From Alicycliphilus sp. UBA6560 (GTDB lineage Bacteria; Pseudomonadota; Gammaproteobacteria; Burkholderiales; Burkholderiaceae_C), in contig DJJU01000013.1 in NCBI GenBank assembly GCA_002434305.1, positions 434,001 to 498,000 on the forward strand: a stretch of DNA of 64,000 bases. Direction: 5' to 3'. The position numbers and the translations under genes were made by a program. The notes below the pieces were generated by a model. That model did no database searches, was not told the DNA's origin, and worked only from the letters and a program-made list of their open reading frames with translations. Positions within the stretch are counted from its first letter, which is position 1; every line of letters begins with the position of its first letter. Of this stretch, positions 51,636 to 60,411 are shown in pieces.

Positions 51636-52772
51636 TCAGACGATGGCGAAGTGCTCGGTGCCGGCGGCCAGGTCGGTGGTCTTGGCGCGCTGGCTGCTGA
51701 GCTTGATCTGCAGGCGCAGGTCGTTGACCGAGTCGGCGTTGCGCAGCGCGTCCTCGTAGGTGATGACGTTGGATTCGAACAGGTCGAACAGCGACTGGTC
51801 GAAGGTCTGCATGCCCAGATTGCGGCTCTTCTTCATGATCTCCTTGATCTCGGTGACGTCGCCCTTGAAGATGAGGTCGGCGATCAAGGGGGTGTTGAGC
51901 ATGATCTCCACCGCGGCGGCGCGGCCCTTGCTGTCCTGGCGCGGCAGCAGGCGCTGCGAGACCATGGCGCGCAGGTTCAGCGACAGGTCCATCAGCAGCT
52001 GCGTGCGCCGCTCCTCGGGGAAGAAGTTGATGATCCGGTCCAGCGCCTGGTTGGCGCTGTTGGCGTGCAGCGTGGCCAGGCACAGGTGGCCGGTCTCGGA
52101 GAAGGCCACCGCGTGCTCCATGGTCTCGCGGTCGCGGATCTCGCCCATCAGGATCACGTCCGGCGCCTGGCGCAGGGTGTTCTTCAGGGCCGCTTCCCAG
52201 CTGTCCGTGTCCAGGCCGATCTCGCGCTGCGTGACCACGCAGTTCTTGTGCGGGTGCACGAACTCCACCGGGTCCTCCACGGTGATGATGTGGCCGAAGG
52301 TGTGCTCGTTGCGCCAGTCCAGCATGGCCGCCAGCGTGGTCGACTTGCCCGAGCCCGTGGCGCCCACCAGGATGCACAGCCCGCGCTTGGTCATCACGAC
52401 CTCCTTGAGCACCTGCGGCATGCCCAGCCCGTCGATGGTCGGCGGCGTGGTGGGGATGGAGCGCAGCACCATGCCCACGCGGCCCTGCTGGATGAAGGCG
52501 TTGACGCGGAAGCGCCCGATGCCGGCCGGCGAGATGGCGAAGTTGCACTCCTTGGTGCGCTCGAAGTCGGCGATCTGGCGGTCGCTCATGATGGAGCGCG
52601 CCAGCGTCAGCGTGTGCGAGGGCGTGAGCGGCTGAGGCGAGACCTTGGTGACCTTGCCGTCCACCTTGATGGCGGGTGGAAACTCCGCCGTGATGAACAG
52701 GTCGCTGCCGCCGCGGCTGACCATCAGCCGGAGCAGGTCGTTGATGAATTTGCTCGCCTGATCGCGTTCCAT
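51636..52772 (-). CDS. pilU: Type IV pilus retraction ATPase PilU
   Basis: A 378-residue secretion-ATPase family protein. Walker A GATGSGKSTTLAAMLDW, Asp box TVEDPVEFVHPHKNCVV, and Walker B DVILMGEIRDRETMEHAV. PilU is the accessory retraction motor that assists PilT. ATG 52772 follows GGAGA. It lies 52 bases after pilT on the same strand. The C-terminus (LAAGTEHFAIV) matches no known motif. Confidence 0.95.
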   Translation of the reverse strand: MERDQASKFINDLLRLMVSRGGSDLFITAEFPPAIKVDGKVTKVSPQPLTPSHTLTLARSIMSDRQIADFERTKECNFAISPAGIGRFRVNAFIQQGRVGMVLRSIPTTPPTIDGLGMPQVLKEVVMTKRGLCILVGATGSGKSTTLAAMLDWRNEHTFGHIITVEDPVEFVHPHKNCVVTQREIGLDTDSWEAALKNTLRQAPDVILMGEIRDRETMEHAVAFSETGHLCLATLHANSANQALDRIINFFPEERRTQLLMDLSLNLRAMVSQRLLPRQDSKGRAAAVEIMLNTPLIADLIFKGDVTEIKEIMKKSRNLGMQTFDQSLFDLFESNVITYEDALRNADSVNDLRLQIKLSSQRAKTTDLAAGTEHFAIV

Positions 52773-52824
52773 TGTGCTGTCTCCAAAGATGCCGGCGACC
52801 ATTGTCGCCCAGGCAAGCGCCGCG

Positions 52825-53868
52825 TCAGCCGGGGAAGTTTTCCGGGATCTTGGCCTTGCTGCGCGCCTCGGCCGGGCTGATGATGTTGCGCCGCACCAGG
52901 TCGGCCAGGTTTTGGTCCAGCGTCTGCATGCCCACGCTGTTGCCGGTCTGGATGGTGGAGTACATCTGCGCCACCTTGGCCTCGCGGATCAGGTTGCGGA
53001 TGGCGCTGGTGCCCAGCATGATCTCGTGCGCCGCCACGCGGCCCTGGCCGTCCTTGGTCTTGCACAGCGTCTGCGAGATCACCGCCTGCAGCGACTCCGA
53101 CAGCATGGCGCGCACCATCTCCTTTTCCTCGGCCGGGAAGACGTCGATGATGCGGTCGATGGTCTTGGCGGCGCTGGAGGTATGCAGCGTGCCGAACACC
53201 AGGTGGCCCGTCTCGGCGGCCGTCATGGCCAGGCGGATGGTTTCCAGGTCGCGCATTTCGCCCACCAGGATGGCGTCCGGGTCCTCGCGCAGGGCGGAGC
53301 GCAGCGCGGCCGAGAACGACAGCGTCATCGGCCCCACCTCGCGCTGGTTGACCAGGCACTTCTTGGACTCGTGCACGAACTCGATGGGGTCTTCCACCGT
53401 CAGCACGTGGCCGTACTCGCTCTCGTTCAGGTGGTTGACCATGCCGGCCAGCGTGGTCGACTTGCCCGAGCCCGTGGGGCCGGTCACCAGCACCAGGCCG
53501 CGGGGCTTGAGCGCCAGGTCGGCGAAGATCTTGGGCGCGTTCAGCTGTTCCAGCGTCAGGATCTTGCTGGGAATGGTCCGGAACACCGCACCCGCGCCGC
53601 GGTACTGGTTGAAGGCGTTGACGCGAAAGCGCGCCAGGCCGTCGATCTCGAAGGAGAAGTCCACCTCCAGGAACTCCTCGTACACCTTGCGCTGCGAGTC
53701 CGTCATGATGTCGTAGACCATGGCGTGCACCGTCTTGTGGTCCAGCGCATCGACGTTCAGGCGGCGCACGTCGCCGTGCACGCGGATCATGGGCGGCAGG
53801 CCGGCGGACAGGTGCAGGTCCGAAGCCTTGTTCTTGACACTGAAGGCAAGCAGCTGGGTGATGTCCAC
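52825..53868 (-). CDS. pilT: Type IV pilus retraction ATPase PilT
   Basis: A 347-residue hexameric ATPase. MDITQLLAFSVKNKASDLHL is the usual start; Walker A GPTGSGKST, Asp box TVEDPIEFVH, Walker B ILVGEMRDLET and the retraction motif AIRNLIREAK are intact. It powers twitching motility and DNA uptake. Divergent from yggS with 42 bases between, as in Pseudomonas. Confidence 0.97.
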   Translation of the reverse strand: MDITQLLAFSVKNKASDLHLSAGLPPMIRVHGDVRRLNVDALDHKTVHAMVYDIMTDSQRKVYEEFLEVDFSFEIDGLARFRVNAFNQYRGAGAVFRTIPSKILTLEQLNAPKIFADLALKPRGLVLVTGPTGSGKSTTLAGMVNHLNESEYGHVLTVEDPIEFVHESKKCLVNQREVGPMTLSFSAALRSALREDPDAILVGEMRDLETIRLAMTAAETGHLVFGTLHTSSAAKTIDRIIDVFPAEEKEMVRAMLSESLQAVISQTLCKTKDGQGRVAAHEIMLGTSAIRNLIREAKVAQMYSTIQTGNSVGMQTLDQNLADLVRRNIISPAEARSKAKIPENFPG

Positions 53869-53910
53869 GGAAGATCCCTCTGGTTTCGTCTGTTACGCTC
53901 GCCGCGCATT

Positions 53911-54624
53911 ATGACGACCATCGCCGCCAACCTGGAGCACGTGCGCGCGCGTATCGCCCGCGCCTGCGAGGCCGCCGGCCGCGCCCCGGCCAGGGTCGGC
54001 CTGCTGGCCGTGTCCAAGACCTTTGGCGCGGCCGAGGTGCTGCAGGCCGCGCACGCCGGCCAGCGCGCCTTCGGCGAAAACTACCTGCAGGAAGCGGTGG
54101 ACAAGAAGACCGCCGTGGCCGCGCTCGCGCCCGCGCTGGCCGCCGAGTTGCGCTGGCACTGCATCGGCCCCATCCAGAGCAACAAGACGCGGCTGGTGGC
54201 AGAGCACTTCGACTGGGCGCACACGGTGGACCGGCTGAAGATCGCCCAGCGCCTGTCGGGCCAACGCCCGGCGCAGCTGCCGCCGCTCATGGTGTGCATC
54301 CAGGTCAACGTCGATGGCGGCGTCAGCAAGTCAGGTGTGCCCCCGCAGGACGCCATCGCACTGGCGCAGGCCGTGGCGCAGCTGCCGCGCCTGTGCCTGC
54401 GCGGCGTGATGAGCATCCCCGACCCGGTGCCCGGCCAGGAGGCCCAGCGCGCCGTGCACGCGCGGGTGCGGGACGTGTTCGACGCCATCGCCGCCTGCGG
54501 CGCGCCGGGCCTGGAGCGCTTCGACACCCTATCGCTGGGCATGACGGCCGACCTGGAGGCCGCCATCGCCGCCGGCAGCACGCTGGTGCGCGTGGGCAGC
54601 GGCATCTTCGGCGCGCGCAGCTAA
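53911..54624 (+). CDS. yggS: YggS/PLPBP pyridoxal-phosphate homeostasis protein
   Basis: A 237-residue PLP-binding barrel protein. Lys36 in LLAVSKTFG holds PLP; FGENYLQEAVDKK, WHCIGPIQSNKTRLVAEHFD and LSLGMTADLEAAIAAGSTLV follow, all typical. It buffers PLP rather than catalysing. Start ATG 53911 shares its upstream spacer with divergent pilT. Its last 96 bases overlap the convergent TetR gene. Confidence 0.94.
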   Translation: MTTIAANLEHVRARIARACEAAGRAPARVGLLAVSKTFGAAEVLQAAHAGQRAFGENYLQEAVDKKTAVAALAPALAAELRWHCIGPIQSNKTRLVAEHFDWAHTVDRLKIAQRLSGQRPAQLPPLMVCIQVNVDGGVSKSGVPPQDAIALAQAVAQLPRLCLRGVMSIPDPVPGQEAQRAVHARVRDVFDAIAACGAPGLERFDTLSLGMTADLEAAIAAGSTLVRVGSGIFGARS

Positions 54625-55317
54625 CCCGGCAGCCTGAGGCGCGGGGCCCACGCTGCCGCGCAGTCCTAGCACGCGGCAGGCCAGCCGCGTCAGCTCGGCC
54701 ACCATGGCCTCGGGCGGCAGGCGGCCGTCGGGCCGGTACCACTGGTAGAGAAAGCCCGGCAGGCTGCACGCCGCCTGGGCGGCGATGCGCACCTCGCCCA
54801 CGTCGAACCAGCCCTCGGCACGCCCCTGCTCCAGCAGCAGGCACAGGCGCTCGTAGAAATGGTCGGCCAGGCGCTTTTTCGCGGCGACGAAGCGCGGGCT
54901 GTAGACCTGCGGCTCGCGGTAGGGGAAGAACGCGGCCGGGTAGTGCGCGATGGTGGCGCGGATCAGCTGCTCCATGCCGGCCGCCACCTTCTCGTGCGCC
55001 GGCCGCGCGTCGCCCTCGGCAAAGTCCAGCACCGTGAAGCAGGCCACCGCCGGGCGCCAGCTCAGCAACTCGAAGATCTCCAGCTTGTTGCGGAAGTAGT
55101 AGTACACGTAGGGCTTGGTCACGCCCAGCGCCTGCACGATCTGCTCCATGGTGGTGCTGGCGTAGCCCTGCGCCGCAAAGAGCCGCTCGGCCGCGGCCAG
55201 GATGCGCTCGCGCTTGTCCGCGCTGCCGGGCGTGTCGGCGCGCTGGCGCCCGCGCCCCAGCGTGATGGGAAAGGGATGTGCCTCTTTATTTGCGCCTGTC
55301 GCCTGCGTTATACCCAT
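54529..55317 (-). CDS. TetR-family regulator
   Basis: A 262-residue repressor. The HTH is at about residues 35-80: KRERILAAAERLFAAQGYAS then MEQIVQALGVTKPYVYYYFR. The rest is a TetR ligand domain. The C-terminal 40 residues (after VLGLRGS) are Ala/Gly-rich and come from antisense yggS sequence, so the original stop may have been lost. It is divergent from the acyl-CoA ligase-carboxylase set and likely controls it. ATG 55317 lies inside a palindrome TACCCATGGGTA. Confidence 0.85.
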   Translation of the reverse strand: MGITQATGANKEAHPFPITLGRGRQRADTPGSADKRERILAAAERLFAAQGYASTTMEQIVQALGVTKPYVYYYFRNKLEIFELLSWRPAVACFTVLDFAEGDARPAHEKVAAGMEQLIRATIAHYPAAFFPYREPQVYSPRFVAAKKRLADHFYERLCLLLEQGRAEGWFDVGEVRIAAQAACSLPGFLYQWYRPDGRLPPEAMVAELTRLACRVLGLRGSVGPAPQAAGLAARAEDAAAHAHQRAAGGDGGLQVGRHAQR

Positions 55318-55322
55318 GGGTA
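55311..55322. promoter_or_regulatory. Palindrome at the TetR gene start, candidate operator
   Basis: TACCCATGGGTA is a perfect 12-base inverted repeat that includes the TetR gene start codon (55317) and lies 71 bases upstream of the divergent ligase gene. A TetR dimer bound here would block both directions. Confidence 0.4.
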
Positions 55323-55392
55323 GCATTGTGCGGGGCGGCCGCTTATGCTGGCAAGCAGCGAACGAACAAACAGGCCTTCCAGGAGACACCGC

Positions 55393-57000
55393 ATGACCCA
55401 TTCCCAGCCACTCCAGCCGCTGCACGAGCACCTGCGCCGCCATGCCCGCGCCACGCCGGGCGCCACCGCCATCGACTGGTACGGCCGCCGCATCCCCTGG
55501 GCCGAACTGGACGCCACCAGCGACGCCTTCGCCGCGCGGCTGCAGGCGCTGGGCGTGAAGAAGGGCGAGCCCGTGGCGCTGTTCCTGAACAACTGCCCGC
55601 AGTACCTGATGGCGCACTACGGCATCCAGAAGATCGGCGCCATCGTCTGCCCCTGCGGCCCGCTGAACAAGGAGCACGAGCTGCAGTACCAGCTGGCCGA
55701 CCTGGGCGCGCGCGTACTGGTGGCCGCCGACGTGCTGCTGCCGGTGGTGGAAAAAGTCCGTGCGCAGACCAGCCTGGCCCACGTCTTCGTGGTGCGCCAC
55801 GGCGAGCTGCTGCCCGAGGTGCCGGACTTGCCCGTGCCGCCCGAACTGGATGGCCAGCGCACCGCCAGCCGGCCGCTGGCGGAGGGCGACGAAGACTTCC
55901 TGGCCGTGGTGGCCGCCGGGGGCACGCCCGCGCCCGTGGCCCTGTCGATGGACGACGTGGCGCTGATGACCTACACGTCCGGCACCACCGGGTTACCGAA
56001 GGGCGCCATGCTCAGCTACGGCAACGCGCTGTTCAAGACGCAGGCCGCGGCCCAGTGCAACGACCTGGCGCAGGGCGACCGGCTGCTGGCCGTGGCGCCG
56101 CTGTACCACATCGCCGGCATGGTCATGGGCGTGAACCTGCCGGTCTTCAGCGGCGCGGCCATGACGCTGCTGTACCGCTTCGACCCGGCCGGCGTGGCCC
56201 AGGCATTGGAGGGTCGGCGCATCACATGGTGGTACAGCATCGCGCCCATGAATGGCGCGCTGATGCAGCTGCCGGATGCCGGCCAGCGCGACTGGAGCGC
56301 GCTGCGCCGCAACCCGGTGACCAGCTTCGGCTTCGCCTGGACCGAGGAGCTGGCGCGCCAGTGGCGCAGCTTCGCCCCCCACTGCACCAGCCACGAGGCC
56401 GCCTACGGCCTGAGCGAGACGCACACCGTGGACACCGCCATGCCCGTGGACGCCATCCGCTGGGGCACGCAGGGCCGGGCCGTGCCGGGCAACGAGATCG
56501 CCATCGTCGATCCGGCCACCGGCCAGCCGCTGCCCGCTGGCGAGAAGGGCGAGATCGTGGTGCGCGGCCCCGGCAACTTCCGGGGCTACTGGAACAAGCC
56601 CGAGGCCACGGCCCAGACCCTGCAAGGCGGCTGGGTGCACACCGGCGACATGGGCCAGCTGGATGCGGACGGCTACCTCACCTTCCTCGGCCGCTTCAAG
56701 GAAATGATCAAGGTCTCGGGCTACAGCGTCTTCCCCGAGGAGGTCGAATCCATCCTGAACCGCCACCCCGCCGTGGCTCAGTCCGCCGTCATCGGCGTGC
56801 CGGATGCTGGCAAGGGCGAAGTGGTGCGTGCCTTCCTGGTGTCACGGGCGGGCCAGCAGATCGACGCCGAGGCCTTCACCGCCTGGTGCCGCGAGCACAT
56901 GGCGCCCTACAAGGCGCCGCGCGAGGTGCGCGTGGTGGCCGCGCTGCCGGCCACCGGCGCCGGCAAGGTGCTGCGCCGCCTGCTGCGCGACGCGGATTAA
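55393..57000 (+). CDS. AMP-binding acyl-CoA synthetase
   Basis: A 535-residue adenylate-forming ligase. Motif A5-type YTSGTTGLPKGAM is at about residues 194-206, AYGLSETHTVD follows, and GGWVHTGDMGQLDADGYLTF and GRFKEMIKVSGYSVFPEEVE lead to the C-terminal catalytic lysine in TGAGKVLRRLL. It activates a carboxylic (probably fatty) acid as its CoA thioester. ATG 55393 follows AGGAGA. The next gene, 67 bases on, is a carboxylase, suggesting activation followed by carboxylation of the same acyl group. Confidence 0.9.
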   Translation: MTHSQPLQPLHEHLRRHARATPGATAIDWYGRRIPWAELDATSDAFAARLQALGVKKGEPVALFLNNCPQYLMAHYGIQKIGAIVCPCGPLNKEHELQYQLADLGARVLVAADVLLPVVEKVRAQTSLAHVFVVRHGELLPEVPDLPVPPELDGQRTASRPLAEGDEDFLAVVAAGGTPAPVALSMDDVALMTYTSGTTGLPKGAMLSYGNALFKTQAAAQCNDLAQGDRLLAVAPLYHIAGMVMGVNLPVFSGAAMTLLYRFDPAGVAQALEGRRITWWYSIAPMNGALMQLPDAGQRDWSALRRNPVTSFGFAWTEELARQWRSFAPHCTSHEAAYGLSETHTVDTAMPVDAIRWGTQGRAVPGNEIAIVDPATGQPLPAGEKGEIVVRGPGNFRGYWNKPEATAQTLQGGWVHTGDMGQLDADGYLTFLGRFKEMIKVSGYSVFPEEVESILNRHPAVAQSAVIGVPDAGKGEVVRAFLVSRAGQQIDAEAFTAWCREHMAPYKAPREVRVVAALPATGAGKVLRRLLRDAD

Positions 57001-57003
57001 GAT

Positions 57004-57060
57004 TTAAGCCAAATCGGCCTCCATCCCTTGCTGGATAAGCGCTGGCAGCTATAAAAACAA
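57004..57060 (-). repeat. Dispersed palindrome family II, copy 9
   Basis: AAGCCAAATCGGCCTCCATC then CCTTGCTGGATAAGCGCTGG and CAGCTATAAAAACAATAG. It fills the space between the ligase stop and the carboxylase ATG and may affect carboxylase translation. Confidence 0.8.
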
Positions 57061-57067
57061 TAGAGAT

Positions 57068-60000
57068 ATGTTCCATAAAGTCCTGATTGCCAACCGCGGC
57101 GAGGTGGCCCTGCGCATCGTGCGCGCCCTGTACGAGCTGGGCGTGGCCAGCGTCGCCGTGCATGCCGAGGACGACGCCGGCGCCCCGCACGTGCGCGCCG
57201 CCGATGCCGCCGTGCCCCTGGCCGGCAGTGGCCCCGCCGCCTACCTGGACGGCGCGGCGCTGATCACCATCGCCAGCGCCCAGGGCTGCGACGCCATCCA
57301 CCCCGGCTACGGCTTCTTGAGCGAGCGCGCCGACTTCGCGCGCGCCTGCGAAGGCGCCGGCCTGCGCTTCATCGGTCCCACGCCGGCGCAGCTGGCGCTG
57401 TTCGGCGACAAGGCGCGCTCGCGCGCGCTGGCCGAGCAGCAGGGCGTACCCGTCATGCCCGGCAGCGGCGCGGCCGTATCGCTGCAGCAGGCGCAGGACT
57501 TCCTGGCCGCGCAGGGCGGCGCCGGCGTCATGCTCAAGGCCGTGGGCGGCGGCGGCGGGCGCGGCGTGCGCGCCGTGCGCAGCGCCGACGCCCTGCAGGA
57601 CGCCTGGGAGCGCTGCCGCCGCGAGGCTCAGGCGGCGTTCGGCATCGACGGCCTGTACGTGGAGCGGCTGATGGAGGGCGCGCGCCACATCGAGGTGCAG
57701 GTCGTCGCCGACGGCCACGACGCCGTGGCGCTGGGCGAGCGCGAATGCACGCTGCAGCGGCGCTTCCAGAAGCTGGTCGAGATCGCCCCCAGCCCCACGC
57801 TGGCGCCGCCGCTGCGCGCGCAGCTGACCCAGGCCGCGCTGGCCCTGGCGCGCGCCGTGCGCTACGAGGGCCTGGGCACGTTCGAATTCCTGGTGGATGC
57901 GCAAAGCAGCACGCTGCCCTTCGTCTTCATCGAGGCCAACGCCCGGCTGCAGGTCGAGCACACGGTGACGGAAGAAGTCACCGGCGTGGACCTGGTGCAG
58001 GCGCAGATCCGCCTGGCCGCGGGCGAGCGGCTGGCCGACCTGGGCCTGAGCCCCGACGCGCCGCCGCCGGTGCGCGGCTGCGCCATCCAGTGGCGCATCA
58101 ACGCCGAGCAGTACGACGCCCAGGGCAACGCGCTGCCGGGCAGCGGCACCCTGGCGCGCTTCGACCTGCCCAGCGGCCCGGGCGTGCGCGTGGACACGCA
58201 CGGCGTGGCCGGCAGCGCGCCCTCGCCGCACTACGACACGCTGCTGGCCAAGCTCATCGTGCACGCGCCGGGCGGCTTTGCGTCGGCGCTGCGCCGCTCG
58301 CGCCGGGTGCTGGCCGAATGCGCCATCGACGGCCTGCCGACCAACCTGCCCCTGCTGCGCGCCCTGGCCGCGCGGCCCGAGATGGAAGGCCAGCAGCCGC
58401 TGCACACGCGCTGGCTCGAAGCGGTGCTGCCCGAGCTGCTGCAGGAAGCATCAAAAACCATAGCTGCCAGCGCTTGCCCCACAAGCGCTGGAGGCCAAAA
58501 AGACCCTGAAACGCCCCTTGCCTCCGTGCCCGAAGGCGCCGTCTGCGCCCCCATGCCCGCGCGCCTGGTGCAGCTGGCCGTGGCCGAGGGCGACGTGGTC
58601 GCCGCCGGCACCGAGCTGGCCGTGCTGGAGGCCATGAAGATGGAGCACGTGCTGGCCGCCCCGCACGCCGGCCGCGTGCTGCGCCTGCTGGCCCGCCCGG
58701 GCGCGCAGCTGGCGCCGGGCCAGCCGCTGCTGGTGCTGGAGGAGGCGGCCGGCGCTGAGCAGCTGGAGCGCGCGCCGGCGCAGCAGCAGGACCCGGACCA
58801 CATCCGGGTCGACCTGCAGCGCGTCATCGACCGCCACGCGCACACGCTGGACGCCGCCCGCCCCGAGGCCATGGCCCGCCGCCACGCCCAGGGCAGCCGC
58901 AGCGCGCGCGAGAACATTGACGACCTGTGCGACGCGGGCTCCTTCATCGAATACGGCCAGCTGGCCGTGGCCGCGCAGACGCGCCGGCGCAGCATGGAGG
59001 ACCTGATCGCCAACACCCCGGCCGACGGCATGGTCACCGGCATCGGTAGCGTCAACGGCGCCGCCTGCGGCGAGGAGCGCGCCCGCACCGTCGTCATGGC
59101 CTACGACGCCACGGTGCTGGCCGGCACCCAGGGCATGCGCAACCACGCCAAGACCGACCGCATGCTGGGCATCGCCCTGGAGCAACAGCTGCCCGTGGTG
59201 CTGTTCGCTGAAGGCGGCGGCGGGCGGCCGGGCGACACCGATATGGCCATCGTCGCCGGCCTGCACGTGCACACCTTCGCCGCCTATGCCGCGCTGTCGG
59301 GCCAGGTGCCGGTGCTGGGCATCGCGCACGGGCGCTGCTTCGCCGGCAATGCCGCGCTGCTGGGCTGCAGCGACGCCATCATCGCCACGCGCACCAGCAA
59401 CATCGGCATGGGCGGGCCGGCCATGATCGAAGGCGGCGGGCTGGGCGTGTTCGCGCCCGAGGACATCGGCCCGGCCGGCGTGCAGCACGCCAGCGGCGTG
59501 ATCGACGTGCTGGTGCAGGATGAGCGCGAGGCCGTGGCCGCGGCGCGGCACTACCTGTCGTTCTTCCAGGGCCGCGCGCGCGATTGGAGCGCGCCCGACC
59601 AGCGCCCCCTGCGCGCCGTGGTGCCGGACAACCGCCTGCGCGTGTACGACACCCGCGCCGCCATGGCGGGCCTGGTGGACGAGGGCAGCCTGCTGCCGCT
59701 GCGCACCGGCTTCGGCGTGGGCATCCACACGGCTTTCGGGCGCATCGAGGGCCGGCCGGTGGGCCTGCTGGCCAGCAACCCGGGCCACCTGGGCGGCGCC
59801 ATCGACGCGGATGCCGCCGACAAGGCGGCGCGCTTCATGCAGCTGTGCAACGCCCACGGCCTGCCGCTGGTCAGCCTGATCGACACGCCGGGCTTCATGG
59901 TCGGGCCGGACACCGAGAAGACCGCCCAGGTGCGCCACGTCAGCCGCCTGTTCGTGGCCGCCGCCAGCCTGCGCGTGCCGTTCTTCGCCGTGGTGCTGCG

Positions 60001-60346
60001 CAAGGGCTACGGCCTGGGGGCCATGGGCATGGCGGCCGGCGGCCTGCACGCGCCGGTGTTCACCGTCGCCTGGCCCACGGCCGAGTTCGGCGCCATGGGG
60101 CTGGAGGGCGCAGTGCGCCTGGGGTTTCGCAAGGAGCTGGCCGCCGCGGCCGAGGGCGCCGAGCGCAACGCGCTGTTCGCCGAGCTGCTGGCGCGCCAGT
60201 ACGTCCACGGCGAGGCCATGCACATGGCCAGCACGCTGGAGATCGACGCCGTCATCGACCCGGCCGAGACGCGCGCCTGGCTGGCCCGCGGGCTGGCCTC
60301 GGCGCGCGTGCAGGAAGCCCGCGCGCGCTTCGTGGACACGTGGTAG
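57068..60346 (+). CDS. Single-chain biotin-dependent acyl-CoA carboxylase (BC-BCCP-CT)
   Basis: A 1092-residue fusion. Biotin carboxylase: residues 1-450 (KVLIANRGEVALRIVRALYE, ATP-grasp GGGGGRGVRAVRSADAL, EANARLQVEHTVTEEVTGVD). Biotin carrier: about 480-555, biotinyl Lys524 in EAMKMEH. Carboxyltransferase with beta and alpha halves: about 570-1092 (ARENIDDLCDAGSFIEYGQL, GYGLGAMGMAAGG). Such single-chain enzymes carboxylate long-chain or other acyl-CoAs. Residues about 461-479, the BC-BCCP linker, are encoded by an in-frame family II repeat. Substrate unknown. Confidence 0.92.
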   Translation: MFHKVLIANRGEVALRIVRALYELGVASVAVHAEDDAGAPHVRAADAAVPLAGSGPAAYLDGAALITIASAQGCDAIHPGYGFLSERADFARACEGAGLRFIGPTPAQLALFGDKARSRALAEQQGVPVMPGSGAAVSLQQAQDFLAAQGGAGVMLKAVGGGGGRGVRAVRSADALQDAWERCRREAQAAFGIDGLYVERLMEGARHIEVQVVADGHDAVALGERECTLQRRFQKLVEIAPSPTLAPPLRAQLTQAALALARAVRYEGLGTFEFLVDAQSSTLPFVFIEANARLQVEHTVTEEVTGVDLVQAQIRLAAGERLADLGLSPDAPPPVRGCAIQWRINAEQYDAQGNALPGSGTLARFDLPSGPGVRVDTHGVAGSAPSPHYDTLLAKLIVHAPGGFASALRRSRRVLAECAIDGLPTNLPLLRALAARPEMEGQQPLHTRWLEAVLPELLQEASKTIAASACPTSAGGQKDPETPLASVPEGAVCAPMPARLVQLAVAEGDVVAAGTELAVLEAMKMEHVLAAPHAGRVLRLLARPGAQLAPGQPLLVLEEAAGAEQLERAPAQQQDPDHIRVDLQRVIDRHAHTLDAARPEAMARRHAQGSRSARENIDDLCDAGSFIEYGQLAVAAQTRRRSMEDLIANTPADGMVTGIGSVNGAACGEERARTVVMAYDATVLAGTQGMRNHAKTDRMLGIALEQQLPVVLFAEGGGGRPGDTDMAIVAGLHVHTFAAYAALSGQVPVLGIAHGRCFAGNAALLGCSDAIIATRTSNIGMGGPAMIEGGGLGVFAPEDIGPAGVQHASGVIDVLVQDEREAVAAARHYLSFFQGRARDWSAPDQRPLRAVVPDNRLRVYDTRAAMAGLVDEGSLLPLRTGFGVGIHTAFGRIEGRPVGLLASNPGHLGGAIDADAADKAARFMQLCNAHGLPLVSLIDTPGFMVGPDTEKTAQVRHVSRLFVAAASLRVPFFAVVLRKGYGLGAMGMAAGGLHAPVFTVAWPTAEFGAMGLEGAVRLGFRKELAAAAEGAERNALFAELLARQYVHGEAMHMASTLEIDAVIDPAETRAWLARGLASARVQEARARFVDTW
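58449..58503 (+). repeat. Dispersed palindrome family II, copy 10, inside the carboxylase gene
   Basis: CATCAAAAACCATAGCTGCC then AGCGCTTGCCCCACAAGCGC and TGGAGGCCAAAA: an intact palindrome. Translated in frame as about SKTIAASACPTSAGGQK, in the linker between biotin carboxylase and carrier domain. All other frames contain stops, so only this frame is tolerated. Confidence 0.85.
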
Positions 60347-60411
60347 GCCGGTGTTAAGCTGGCCCGCCTTGGCGCCGGCGGCGCACTTTCAGTTGACGGA
60401 GAACCCTTTCC

